Assembly: GCA_025451135.1 (NCBI GenBank)
Contig: JANWKW010000042.1
Coordinates: 1 to 7,618 of the forward strand
Origin: Vulcanimicrobiia bacterium
Lineage (GTDB): Bacteria; Vulcanimicrobiota; Vulcanimicrobiia; Vulcanimicrobiales; Vulcanimicrobiaceae
Direction of reading: 5' to 3'
Length of the DNA: 7,618 nt
This document shows, piece by piece, positions 1-7,286 of the stretch. Both the position numbers and the translations under genes were made by a program. Each line of letters opens with the position of its first letter. Position 1 is the stretch's first letter. The notes beneath the pieces were generated by a model. It was not told where the DNA came from. It worked only from the letters and a program-made list of their open reading frames with translations, and searched no databases.

Positions 1-475
1 GGTCGTCCGCCTTGGGCGGGAATTCGATACCGTAGAACAGGCGATGCACGACCCGCCGCACGTTGACGTCGCAGGCCGCGTCGTCTTCGTCGTAGGCGAA
101 CGCCCGGCTCGCGGATGCGGTGTACGGCCCGATGCCCGGGAGCGCGCGCAGATCGGCCGCGCCGCGCGGCATCGCGCCGCCGTGCTCGGCCGTCACCACA
201 TCGGCGAGACGTTTGAGCCGGACCGCGCGCGAGTTGTACCCGAGGCCCTTCCACGCGCGCAGCACGGCGGCGACGCTCGCCGCCGCCAGCGCCGCGAAGC
301 CGGGGAAACGCGCGACGAACGCGGCGAACTTCGGCGCCACCCGGTCCACCTTGGTCTGTTGGAGCATGAACTCGCTCACGACCGTGTAGTACGGATCGCG
401 ACGGACGCGCCACGGCAGGTCCGCGCGCCCGGCGCGCGCGTACCAGTCGAGCAGGGTGTCGCGCCAGCCGGTCAC
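1..475 (-). CDS. mutY: A/G-specific adenine DNA glycosylase MutY, N-terminal part (cut by window edge)
   Basis: Reading leftward from a GTG at 475-473, 158 codons are visible before the edge. MutY-family enzymes remove adenine mispaired with 8-oxoguanine or guanine in base excision repair. Visible family features: the N-terminal LLDWYARAGRADLPWR block, the catalytic-glutamate motif VSEFMLQQTKV (Glu35; E37 in E. coli MutY), LGYNSRA near residue 80, the helix-hairpin-helix LPGIGPYTAS (about residues 112-121), and the catalytic Asp136 in CDVNVRRV (D138 in E. coli). The Gln-Gln-Thr after the glutamate favours MutY over other HhH-GPD glycosylases. The [4Fe-4S] cysteines and the NUDIX-like 8-oxoG recognition domain would lie beyond the edge and cannot be checked. 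The GTG is chosen because it overlaps the stop of the upstream regulator (GTGA) and no earlier in-frame start fits; there is no clear Shine-Dalgarno sequence, so translation probably depends on coupling. Family assignment is near certain. Confidence 0.93.
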   Translation of the reverse strand, partial: MTGWRDTLLDWYARAGRADLPWRVRRDPYYTVVSEFMLQQTKVDRVAPKFAAFVARFPGFAALAAASVAAVLRAWKGLGYNSRAVRLKRLADVVTAEHGGAMPRGAADLRALPGIGPYTASASRAFAYDEDDAACDVNVRRVVHRLFYGIEFPPKADD

Positions 476-1947
476 GCGCGCAGCGACGCGATCGCCTTGC
501 CGATGCGGGCGATGCCTTCGGCGATCTCAGAACGGGTCGCGGCCGTCAGCGCCAGACGGAAGTTGTGATCGCCGCCCTGTCCCGGATAGAACGCTTCGCC
601 GAACAGGAACGACGCACCGAGCCGCTCCGAAGCGTCGAGCAGCGGACGCGCGCGCAGTTCCCGCGGCGTGGTCGCCCACAGATAGAACCCCCCGGCCGGC
701 TTGCTGATGCGGATGGAGGCGGGCCACGTCGCCGCGATCGCGTCGTCGGCGATCTTCCGGCGGATCAGTAATTCGTCGCGCAGCTGCGCGACGTGCGCGT
801 CGTAGCCGCGCTCGAGATAGTCGTGCACGGCCGCCTGCACGTACAGACTGGTCGCCATGTCGTGCGCCTGCTTGCGCATCAGCAGCCGCTCGAGAATCGT
901 GCGCGGGGCGGCCAGCCAGCCGATCCGCAGGCTCGGCGCGATCGTCTTCGAGAACGTCGACAGATATACGACGTGGTCCGGCGCGAGCGCGACCAGCGGC
1001 GGAAGGTCGCGCTGCAGCAGCGGGCCGTACGGATCGTCCTCGACGATCGGCACGCCCGCGCGGCGCGCGATCGTGATCAGCCGCTCGCGGCGGTCCAGGT
1101 TCGCGGTCGCGTTGGTCGGGTTGTGCAGCGACGGCATGGTGTAGATGAAGCGCGGCTTGCGCGTCCGGAGGATCGCCTCGACGTGGTCGACCCGCATCCC
1201 CTCCTCGTCGACCGGCACCGCGATCGCGCGCAACCCGCAGATCTGGAAGATCTGCAGCGCGCCCGGATAGGACGGCTGTTCGACCACGATCTCGTCGCCG
1301 GGCTCGGCCAGGCTCTGCGCGACGATCATGATGCCTTGAGTCGATCCCGTCAGCACCACCACGTTCTTCGGCTCGATGGCGCTCGCGCCGCGCGCGCGCA
1401 TCCGCTCGGCGATCGCGCCGCGCAGCGGCTCGTAGCCTTCGGAGTCCCCGTACGAGAGGACGAGGCGCGGATCGCGCGCGACCCGCTCGAACGAGCTCGC
1501 GAGCTCCGCCAGCGGCGAGGGCTCGTCCGGAGCGACGCCTTGGACGAACGAGATCCGGCCGGGCTCGTGTTTGGCCGCCAGCTCCCCGAGCACCATCGGA
1601 AATTCGCCGACCCGCCAGGGCGGCAGCGTCACCCACCACGGCACCGCCGGCGACCGTTCCGGCTGTCCGGCGCGCAGGTGCGCGACGCGCGAGCCGGACC
1701 CGACCCGCTGGTCGATCAGACCGCCCGCGACCAACTCGCGGTAGGCCCGCACGACCGTGCTGCGATTGACCCGGAGCTCCTCGGCCATGGTGCGCTCCGG
1801 CGGGAGCCGGGTCGACTCCGGCAACGTCCCGGCCAGGATGGCCTCGCGCAGATGTTCGTAGATCTGCAGGTAGAGCGGGACGATGGAATCGCGATCCAGC
1901 GTCGGGAGCAGACCTGCCCATCCAATTTTGGCCATGGTCCGGTCCAT
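472..1947 (-). CDS. MocR-family transcriptional regulator: GntR-type winged helix fused to PLP-dependent aminotransferase-fold domain
   Basis: Family members bind DNA through an N-terminal winged helix and sense PLP or a PLP-amino adduct through a class I aminotransferase fold. Residue numbers below count from the upstream TTG at 1986. The GntR domain covers about 33-105 (PLYLQIYEHLREAILAG, then LPPERTMAEELRVNRSTVVR and a GSGSRV wing). The aminotransferase fold covers about 145-504: SYGDSEGYEPLR, TGSTQG, EQPSYPG, HNP with Asn289, EDDPYGPL with Asp317 and Tyr320, STFSKT with the Schiff-base Lys347, LRIGW with Arg354, and the carboxylate-binding Arg477 in NFRLAL. No key PLP residue is missing, so it should bind PLP. 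ATG 1947 (491 aa) is preferred for a weak GGTGG about 8 nt upstream. ATG 1935 (487 aa) and TTG 1986 (504 aa) are alternatives; the TTG leaves little room for a leader. It is divergent from the STAND ATPase gene and overlaps mutY. MocR proteins often control themselves and the divergent neighbour; the target here is inference. A plain aminotransferase is unlikely given the HTH. Confidence 0.93.
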   Translation of the reverse strand: MDRTMAKIGWAGLLPTLDRDSIVPLYLQIYEHLREAILAGTLPESTRLPPERTMAEELRVNRSTVVRAYRELVAGGLIDQRVGSGSRVAHLRAGQPERSPAVPWWVTLPPWRVGEFPMVLGELAAKHEPGRISFVQGVAPDEPSPLAELASSFERVARDPRLVLSYGDSEGYEPLRGAIAERMRARGASAIEPKNVVVLTGSTQGIMIVAQSLAEPGDEIVVEQPSYPGALQIFQICGLRAIAVPVDEEGMRVDHVEAILRTRKPRFIYTMPSLHNPTNATANLDRRERLITIARRAGVPIVEDDPYGPLLQRDLPPLVALAPDHVVYLSTFSKTIAPSLRIGWLAAPRTILERLLMRKQAHDMATSLYVQAAVHDYLERGYDAHVAQLRDELLIRRKIADDAIAATWPASIRISKPAGGFYLWATTPRELRARPLLDASERLGASFLFGEAFYPGQGGDHNFRLALTAATRSEIAEGIARIGKAIASLRA

Positions 1948-1971
1948 TTTCGCCGCCACCCAGGGCGAGGC

Positions 1972-1999
1972 TTGCGGCGGCGACAACTGAGCGTATAAC
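1972..1999 (+). promoter_or_regulatory. Candidate sigma70-type promoter in the divergent junction, possibly producing a leaderless mRNA
   Basis: TTGCGG at 1972-1977 (3 of 6 matches to TTGACA) and TATAAC at 1994-1999 (5 of 6 to TATAAT) are 16 bp apart. The -10 hexamer ends 4 nt before the ATG at 2004, so transcription should begin at or within a few bases of the start codon. No Shine-Dalgarno-like sequence precedes that ATG. The -10 is flanked by short inverted arms, AGCG at 1990-1993 and CGCT at 2000-2003, which could be a small operator or chance. The junction (1948-2003) must also hold the leftward promoter of the MocR gene, for which I see only a poor TATACG-like -10 on the minus strand. 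The prediction is by eye. Confidence 0.45.
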
Positions 2000-2003
2000 C
2001 GCT

Positions 2004-4211
2004 ATGAAGACCCTCCGCGAAGTCGATATCCGCGTGCCCTTCGTCGGGCGCGGTCAGGAACTCGAACGAACCGCCACCGCTCTCACCGAGGGCCGCGTCA
2101 CGACCCTGGTCGGGCCGGGCGGCTCGGGCAAATCGCGGATGGCCCTTGAAGCGATCGACCGCGACGGCGGCGACTACGCGGTGGTGGCGCTGTCCGGGAC
2201 CGCCGAAGGCGCCGTCAACGACGCGGTCGCCGTCGCGCTGGGCGCGCGGGAATCTCCCGGCATCGACGCGGCCTCGGCGATCGAGGATGCGCTGCGCAGG
2301 AGCCCGCGGCCGATCCTGATCGACAACTGCGAGCACGTCCTGGACGAGGCGCGCGCGATCTGCGCGCTCATGGCCGCGGTTCCGGGCGTGCGCGTGTTGG
2401 CCACCAGCCGGCACCGGCTCGGCCTCGAGAACGAGACCGTCGTCGAGGTCGGGCCCCTTCCCCGCGACGAGGCACGCGCCTTCGTGCTCGCCTGCCTGCG
2501 CGCGAAAGACCCGGACTTCGTCCCGGACCGGCTCGATGAAGACCGCATCACGGCGGTCGCCGGTGCGCTCGACGGACTCCCGATCGCGATCGATCTTGCG
2601 GTCGCGCGCTACCCGGCGATCACGCTCGCGCAGTTGGCGCGCGACCTGCGCCGGATCGTCCCGTCGCAGTTCCGTACGACCCGATCGACCGATCCGCGCC
2701 ACCAAACGCTCGAGCGCACGATAGAGTGGAGCACGACGCTGCTCTCCGCGCCGGCCCGGCTGCTGTTCGCGGCCTGCGTCAGTTTCAGCGGATGGTTCGA
2801 CGCCGAAGACCTCCGGGCGGTCGGCGACCCGCAGATGGACGCCGGCGCAGCGACCGCCGCCCTCGACGAACTCGCCGATCACTCGCTGATCGTGCGCCTG
2901 CAGGGCGGTCGTTTCACCGTGCTGGCACCGGTGCGCGCGGTCGCCAGTCGACGGGCCGAGGCGCTCCGGAATGCCGCGACGTTTTCGCAGCGGCACGCGA
3001 TCCGGATGCGCGACAACTCCCTGCGCGTGCGCGATGCGTACGCCGACACGGACCTGCTCGAGTTCGTCGCCTCGATCACCGACCGTTACGACGACTATCG
3101 CGCGGCGCTCGACTGGACGCTGCACCACGCCGACCGGCTCCACGTCGGCGTCGAACTGGTCCGCATGCTCACGGCCTATTGGGGCGACCGCGGCCGGCTG
3201 GCGGAGGGCATGCGTTGGACGCAGCGCGCCCTCGACGTCGCGAGCAATGCCGGGACGCTCGACGCGGCCGAGGTCGGGCACCTCACCTACGCGCATCTGC
3301 GGATCTGCTATGCGATGGGCAACTACGTCGAGATGCTCGAGCAGGGCCCGTCGCTGATCGGCGCATTCACGCGCGTCGGCGACCGGCTCTCGCTCGGCCG
3401 CGCCTACAACCTGCTCTCGGTCGCCTCGCTCGGCATCGGAGCGGTCGAAGACGCGGAGAAGTTCGGCGAGACGGCCGTCGCCCTGCATCGGGCGATCGAC
3501 CACCGGCGAGGCGTCGCATCGGGCCTCTGCAATCTCGGCAACGCCGCTCTCGAAGGCCGCTTCGATCCGGCCACCGCGCTGCTGCACTATCGCGAGGGCT
3601 TGGAGCTGGCGCTCGAACCCGGCGGCGAGGCGATCCGCGTCCTGATCCACGGCAACATCGCCGAGGCGCTCTACGCGCTCGGGGACCTCGCCGAGGCAGA
3701 ACGCTCGTGCGCCCTCTCGCTCGAGGCCGCCGAGTTGCTCGGCAACGAGGCCTACCGGGGATGGGGCTACGGCATCCTGGCCCGGATCCGGCTGGCGAGA
3801 GGCGATTTCCGGGAGGCCGGCCGAGCGCTGCGGACGGCCATCGAGTATCTGATGATCGAACCGGGGAACGAGTATGTCGCCGCCGCGGCGGAGCTGGCCG
3901 CCCGCTTGGCGCTCGCGCGCGAATCTCCGGCCGAAGCCGCCCGGCTCTTCCATGCTGCCCGACGGTTCCGGATGCGGCATATCCTCATGCAGGCCGGCCC
4001 GGCCATTCTCGAGGCCAGCGAGGCCTTCGCCCGGTCCACCGAGGCGCTCACGCCCGAGGAGGTGGCCGCCGCCGAGCGGGCCAGCCAAGGGGTCGAATCG
4101 GCTCCCGAACTGCTGGCAGCCGCCCGGGCCTCGCTCGAAGTCGGAGTCGCGGCTTCGGGCGCCTGGTATGATGGGCCGGACACTACCAATGGGGAGCACG
4201 AACTTGGCTGA
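2004..4211 (+). CDS. STAND-class signalling ATPase (AfsR/NB-ARC-like NTPase, winged helix, TPR-like repeats), no obvious effector domain
   Basis: 735 aa from ATG 2004. STAND proteins are ATP-dependent signalling switches. The N-terminal NTPase (about 10-205) has a VGR box (14-16), Walker A GPGGSGKS (37-44), Walker B ILIDNCEHV (104-112), the ATSR sensor arginine region (133-136) and a GLPIAIDLA motif (191-199). A winged-helix segment follows, starting at RHQTLERTIEW (232-242). The usual DYRAALDW junction motif is at 364-371. From there to about residue 700 the protein is alpha-helical with TPR-like repeats (for example around YNLLSVASLG and HGNIAEALYALGDLAEAE). The cap near LTPEEVAAAERA resembles the C-terminus of ATPases usually fused to LuxR, BTAD or adenylate-cyclase domains. 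None of these effectors is visible: the protein begins directly at the ATPase and ends in a short tail. The winged helix is a normal STAND element and does not by itself imply DNA binding. The stop (4209-4211) lies inside the start of lpdA, suggesting one mRNA and coupled translation. Function unknown; a regulatory or scaffolding role is inference. Confidence 0.9.
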   Translation: MKTLREVDIRVPFVGRGQELERTATALTEGRVTTLVGPGGSGKSRMALEAIDRDGGDYAVVALSGTAEGAVNDAVAVALGARESPGIDAASAIEDALRRSPRPILIDNCEHVLDEARAICALMAAVPGVRVLATSRHRLGLENETVVEVGPLPRDEARAFVLACLRAKDPDFVPDRLDEDRITAVAGALDGLPIAIDLAVARYPAITLAQLARDLRRIVPSQFRTTRSTDPRHQTLERTIEWSTTLLSAPARLLFAACVSFSGWFDAEDLRAVGDPQMDAGAATAALDELADHSLIVRLQGGRFTVLAPVRAVASRRAEALRNAATFSQRHAIRMRDNSLRVRDAYADTDLLEFVASITDRYDDYRAALDWTLHHADRLHVGVELVRMLTAYWGDRGRLAEGMRWTQRALDVASNAGTLDAAEVGHLTYAHLRICYAMGNYVEMLEQGPSLIGAFTRVGDRLSLGRAYNLLSVASLGIGAVEDAEKFGETAVALHRAIDHRRGVASGLCNLGNAALEGRFDPATALLHYREGLELALEPGGEAIRVLIHGNIAEALYALGDLAEAERSCALSLEAAELLGNEAYRGWGYGILARIRLARGDFREAGRALRTAIEYLMIEPGNEYVAAAAELAARLALARESPAEAARLFHAARRFRMRHILMQAGPAILEASEAFARSTEALTPEEVAAAERASQGVESAPELLAAARASLEVGVAASGAWYDGPDTTNGEHELG
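4191..4196 (+). promoter_or_regulatory. Shine-Dalgarno sequence that decides the lpdA start
   Basis: GGGGAG lies inside the last codons of the STAND ATPase gene, 7 nt before the TTG at 4204. This spacing favours TTG 4204 over ATG 4189, which overlaps the G-run itself and has only a weak upstream GGA. Initiation here while the upstream ribosome terminates at 4209-4211 would couple the two genes. Confidence 0.6.
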
Positions 4212-5646
4212 ACATAAGGTCGACGCGGTCGTCATCGGAGCCGGACCGGGCGGATATCACGCCGCCATCCGTCTCGGGCAACTCGGCAAGAGCGTCATTT
4301 GCGTGGATCGCGACGAAGTCGGCGGCGTCTGCCTCAACTGGGGCTGCATCCCGACCAAGGCGCTGCTCCACGTCGGCGAAGTCGTGCGCCACATCGATCA
4401 CGCCGCCGCCATCGGCCTCAAGGTGCCCAAGGCCGACGTCGACCGCGAAGGCGTCGCCAAGTTCAAGAGCGACGTGGTCGCGTCCAACGTCGGCGGCGTC
4501 AAGACGCTCTTCAAGGCCAACGGCGTGCAGTTCTTATACGGCGAGGCGTCCTTCAAGAGCCCGACCGAGATCGTCGTGAAGAACAAGGACGGCGGAACGG
4601 ATACCGTGGTCGCCCAGAACGTCGTGATCGCGACCGGTTCCGCGCCGATCGACGTGAAGGCCTGGCCGCGCGACGGCGAGAGCATCATCAACTCCGACGA
4701 CGCCGTCCAGATGAAGCGCATCCCCAAGACGATGTTGGTCATCGGCGGCGGCGTGATCGGCCTCGAGTTCGCGACCGTCTACACGCGCCTCGGCGCGCAG
4801 GTGCTGGTGATCGAAGCGCTGCCGCAGATCCTGACCGGGACCGACGCCGAGATCTCCAAGACGCTCGGCCGCATCCTCAAGAAGCAGGGCGTCGAGATCA
4901 TGCTCGATACCAAGGTCGGCGCGATCGCGAAGAGCGGCGACGTCGTGAAGGCGACCTTCAACGGCGCCGGCACGAACGGCAAGGACGAGACGCGCGCGTT
5001 CGACATGGTGCTGGTCGCGGTCGGACGCCGTCCGATCACCGACAACCTCAACCTCGCCGCCGCCGGTCTCTCGACCGACGACAAGGGCTTCGTCGCGGTC
5101 GATCAGCAGCTGCGCACCAAGGTCGGCAGCGTGTTCGCGATCGGCGACGTCACCGGCCAGCCGATGCTCGCGCATCGCGCCATGAAGCAGGGCGTGATCG
5201 CGGCCGAGGCGATCTCGGGCGACAAGTCGGCCGCCTTCGATCCGATCGCCATCCCGAACTGCGTCTACACCGATCCGGAGGTCGCGACCATCGGGCTCTC
5301 CGAGGAAGAAGCCAAAGCCAAAGGCTACGAGGTCCGCATCGGCAAGTTCCCGCTCGCGGCCAGCGGTCGCGCGCGCACCATGAACGAGTCCGACGGCGTG
5401 ATCAAACTGGTCGGCGATGCCAAGACCGATCTGCTGCTCGGCATGCACATCGTCGCGCCGCAGGCCGAGTCGCTGATCGGCGAAGGCGTGATCGCGCTCG
5501 AGATGGGTGCGACGCTCGAAGACATCGGGCTCTCGATCCATCCGCATCCGACCCTGACCGAGGGCATCATGGATGCGGCCGAAGCCGCCCACGGCAAGGC
5601 CATCCACATCGTCAACCCCAAGCCGAAGGCCCCGGTCGCCAAGTAG
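4204..5646 (+). CDS. lpdA: Dihydrolipoamide dehydrogenase (E3)
   Basis: 480 aa from TTG 4204 (485 aa if ATG 4189 is used), the usual length for E3. The enzyme is a cytoplasmic FAD flavoprotein that reoxidises dihydrolipoyl groups of 2-oxoacid dehydrogenase complexes or glycine cleavage H protein with NAD+. Motifs in order, from the TTG start: FAD dinucleotide-binding GAGPGGYHAA (12-21); redox disulfide GGVCLNWGCIPTKALL with Cys43 and Cys48; ATGSAP; NAD-binding GGGVIGLEF (181-189); second FAD motif AIGDVTGQPMLAHRA (Asp315); and the dimer-interface catalytic pair His448 and Glu453 in HPHPTLTE. All catalytic residues are present. The C-terminus ends in a short Lys/Pro-rich tail. No lipoyl domain is fused, and no E1 or E2 gene is in the window, so the complex it serves cannot be told. 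It overlaps the STAND gene by 8 bp and is followed 3 bp later by lipB. Other flavin disulfide reductases (glutathione, mercuric) are excluded by HPHPTLTE and the neighbours. Confidence 0.97.
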   Translation: MAEHKVDAVVIGAGPGGYHAAIRLGQLGKSVICVDRDEVGGVCLNWGCIPTKALLHVGEVVRHIDHAAAIGLKVPKADVDREGVAKFKSDVVASNVGGVKTLFKANGVQFLYGEASFKSPTEIVVKNKDGGTDTVVAQNVVIATGSAPIDVKAWPRDGESIINSDDAVQMKRIPKTMLVIGGGVIGLEFATVYTRLGAQVLVIEALPQILTGTDAEISKTLGRILKKQGVEIMLDTKVGAIAKSGDVVKATFNGAGTNGKDETRAFDMVLVAVGRRPITDNLNLAAAGLSTDDKGFVAVDQQLRTKVGSVFAIGDVTGQPMLAHRAMKQGVIAAEAISGDKSAAFDPIAIPNCVYTDPEVATIGLSEEEAKAKGYEVRIGKFPLAASGRARTMNESDGVIKLVGDAKTDLLLGMHIVAPQAESLIGEGVIALEMGATLEDIGLSIHPHPTLTEGIMDAAEAAHGKAIHIVNPKPKAPVAK

Positions 5647-5649
5647 ACC

Positions 5650-6320
<671 letters not shown>

Positions 6321-6321
<1 letters not shown>

Positions 6322-7217
6322 TGGCTATCGAGATCAGTCTCCTCGATCCGGTCGAGAAGCCGCGCGTGCGCAAGCCGGACTGGCTGCGCGTGCAGCTGCC
6401 GCACGGCGAGGATTACGAGCGGGTCAAGGCCGAGGTCAACGCGTTGCAGCTCAACACCGTCTGCAAAGAGGCCGCCTGCCCGAACATCGCTGAGTGCTGG
6501 GGCGCGGGCACCGCGACCATCATGATCCTGGGCGACACGTGCACGCGCGGCTGCCGCTTCTGCAACGTGAAGACCGGGAACCCGCGCGGCGAGGTCGATT
6601 GGCTCGAGCCGGTGCGGGTCGCCGAAGCGGTCCGCGACCTCGGCTGGAAGTATCTCGTGCTCACGGCGGTCGATCGCGACGACCTGGCCGACGGCGGAGC
6701 GCTGATCTTCGCGAATACCATCCGGGCCATCCACGAGAAGGCCCCCGGCAGCAAGGTCGAGATCCTGTCCGGCGACTATCGCGGCGATCTGACCGCGCTC
6801 GACATCGTGATGGACGCCGCGCCCGACGTGTTTGCGCACAATCTCGAGACGGTCCGCCGGCTCACCCCGAACGTCCGCGACAAGCGCGCCAAATACGATC
6901 AGTCGCTCGCGATCCTCGATCACGCCAAGCGGCGCGCCCCCGGGCGCTATACCAAGACGTCGATCATGCTCGGCCTCGGCGAGGCCGACGACGAGATCGA
7001 GCGGACGATGGAAGACGCGCGCGCGGTCGGCGTCGACATCTTCACGATGGGCCAATACCTCCAGCCGACCAAGAAGCATCTACCGGTGCTCGAGTTCGTC
7101 ACCCCTGCCAAGTTCGAGGCACTCGGGGAGCTGGCCAGGACCAAGGGTTTCCACCAGGTCGTCAGCAGCCCGCTCTCGCGCTCGTCCTATCACGCGGAAC
7201 AGGCGTTCCCGACCTAG
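6321..7217 (+). CDS. lipA: Lipoyl synthase (radical SAM, two iron-sulfur clusters)
   Basis: 298 aa from GTG 6321, whose G is the last base of the lipB stop (TAGTG). GGGGA at 6306-6310 lies 10 nt upstream as a possible ribosome site. LipA inserts two sulfurs into protein-bound octanoate to make lipoyl groups, using one [4Fe-4S] cluster for SAM cleavage and consuming the other as sulfur donor. The auxiliary-cluster motif CX4CX5C is Cys48, Cys53 and Cys59 (VCKEAACPNIAECWG). The radical SAM motif CX3CX2C is Cys74, Cys78 and Cys81 (CTRGCRFC). TAVDRDDLADGG, VFAHNLETV and the LGLGE segment follow, and the C-terminal RSSYHA (287-292) holds the serine that ligates the auxiliary cluster. All family hallmarks are present and the length is typical. 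With LipB it completes lipoate assembly, and lpdA upstream uses the product. Cytoplasmic, probably cotranscribed with lipB and lpdA. Confidence 0.98.
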
Positions 7218-7286
7218 AACCCCGCCGAAAATCGCCGCACGCTCAATTGCAACGCCCCCAGGCGAGGGTGTGTCTAGGGTTTCGAC
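7218..7286 (+). other. Short gap between lipA and the RND gene; no convincing terminator
   Basis: These 69 bp contain a small perfect hairpin, CGCC (7253-7256) and GGCG (7261-7264) around a 4-nt loop, without a T-run, so it is not a good intrinsic terminator. TTGCAA at 7247-7252 could be a -35, but no matching -10 follows at 16-18 bp. AGGG at 7276-7279, 7 nt before the GTG at 7287, is a plausible ribosome site for the next gene. Whether the RND gene has its own promoter cannot be decided from this. Confidence 0.4.

Noticed and set aside
793..1998. A 401-codon plus-strand open frame opposite the MocR gene
   Set aside because: It is antisense to a fully motif-supported MocR gene; the composition is Arg/His/Asp-rich with no domain. 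It is a GC-driven shadow.
3874..4203. An N-terminal extension of lpdA to give a 590-codon protein starting at 3874
   Set aside because: The first 110 codons lie within the STAND ATPase in another frame, are Pro/Arg/Ser-rich and match no E3 region. The flavoprotein homology begins just after 4204.
1716..4235. An 839-codon open frame on the minus strand, antisense to the STAND ATPase gene
   Set aside because: It lies opposite a gene with clear Walker A/B and TPR features. Its translation is rich in Arg, Gly, Asp and Ala without recognisable domains, and it enters the MocR gene out of frame. Long antisense open frames are expected at this GC content.
488..4928. Five exact GCGATCGC octamers (488-495, 734-741, 1220-1227, 1409-1416, 4921-4928), resembling the cyanobacterial HIP1 repeat
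   Set aside because: All five fall on Ala-Ile-Ala codons (GCG ATC GCG/C in the coding strand), so codon preference explains them, and the gene content does not point to cyanobacteria.
7253..7264. CGCC/GGCG hairpin after lipA as a rho-independent terminator
   Set aside because: The stem is only 4 bp and no T-run follows.
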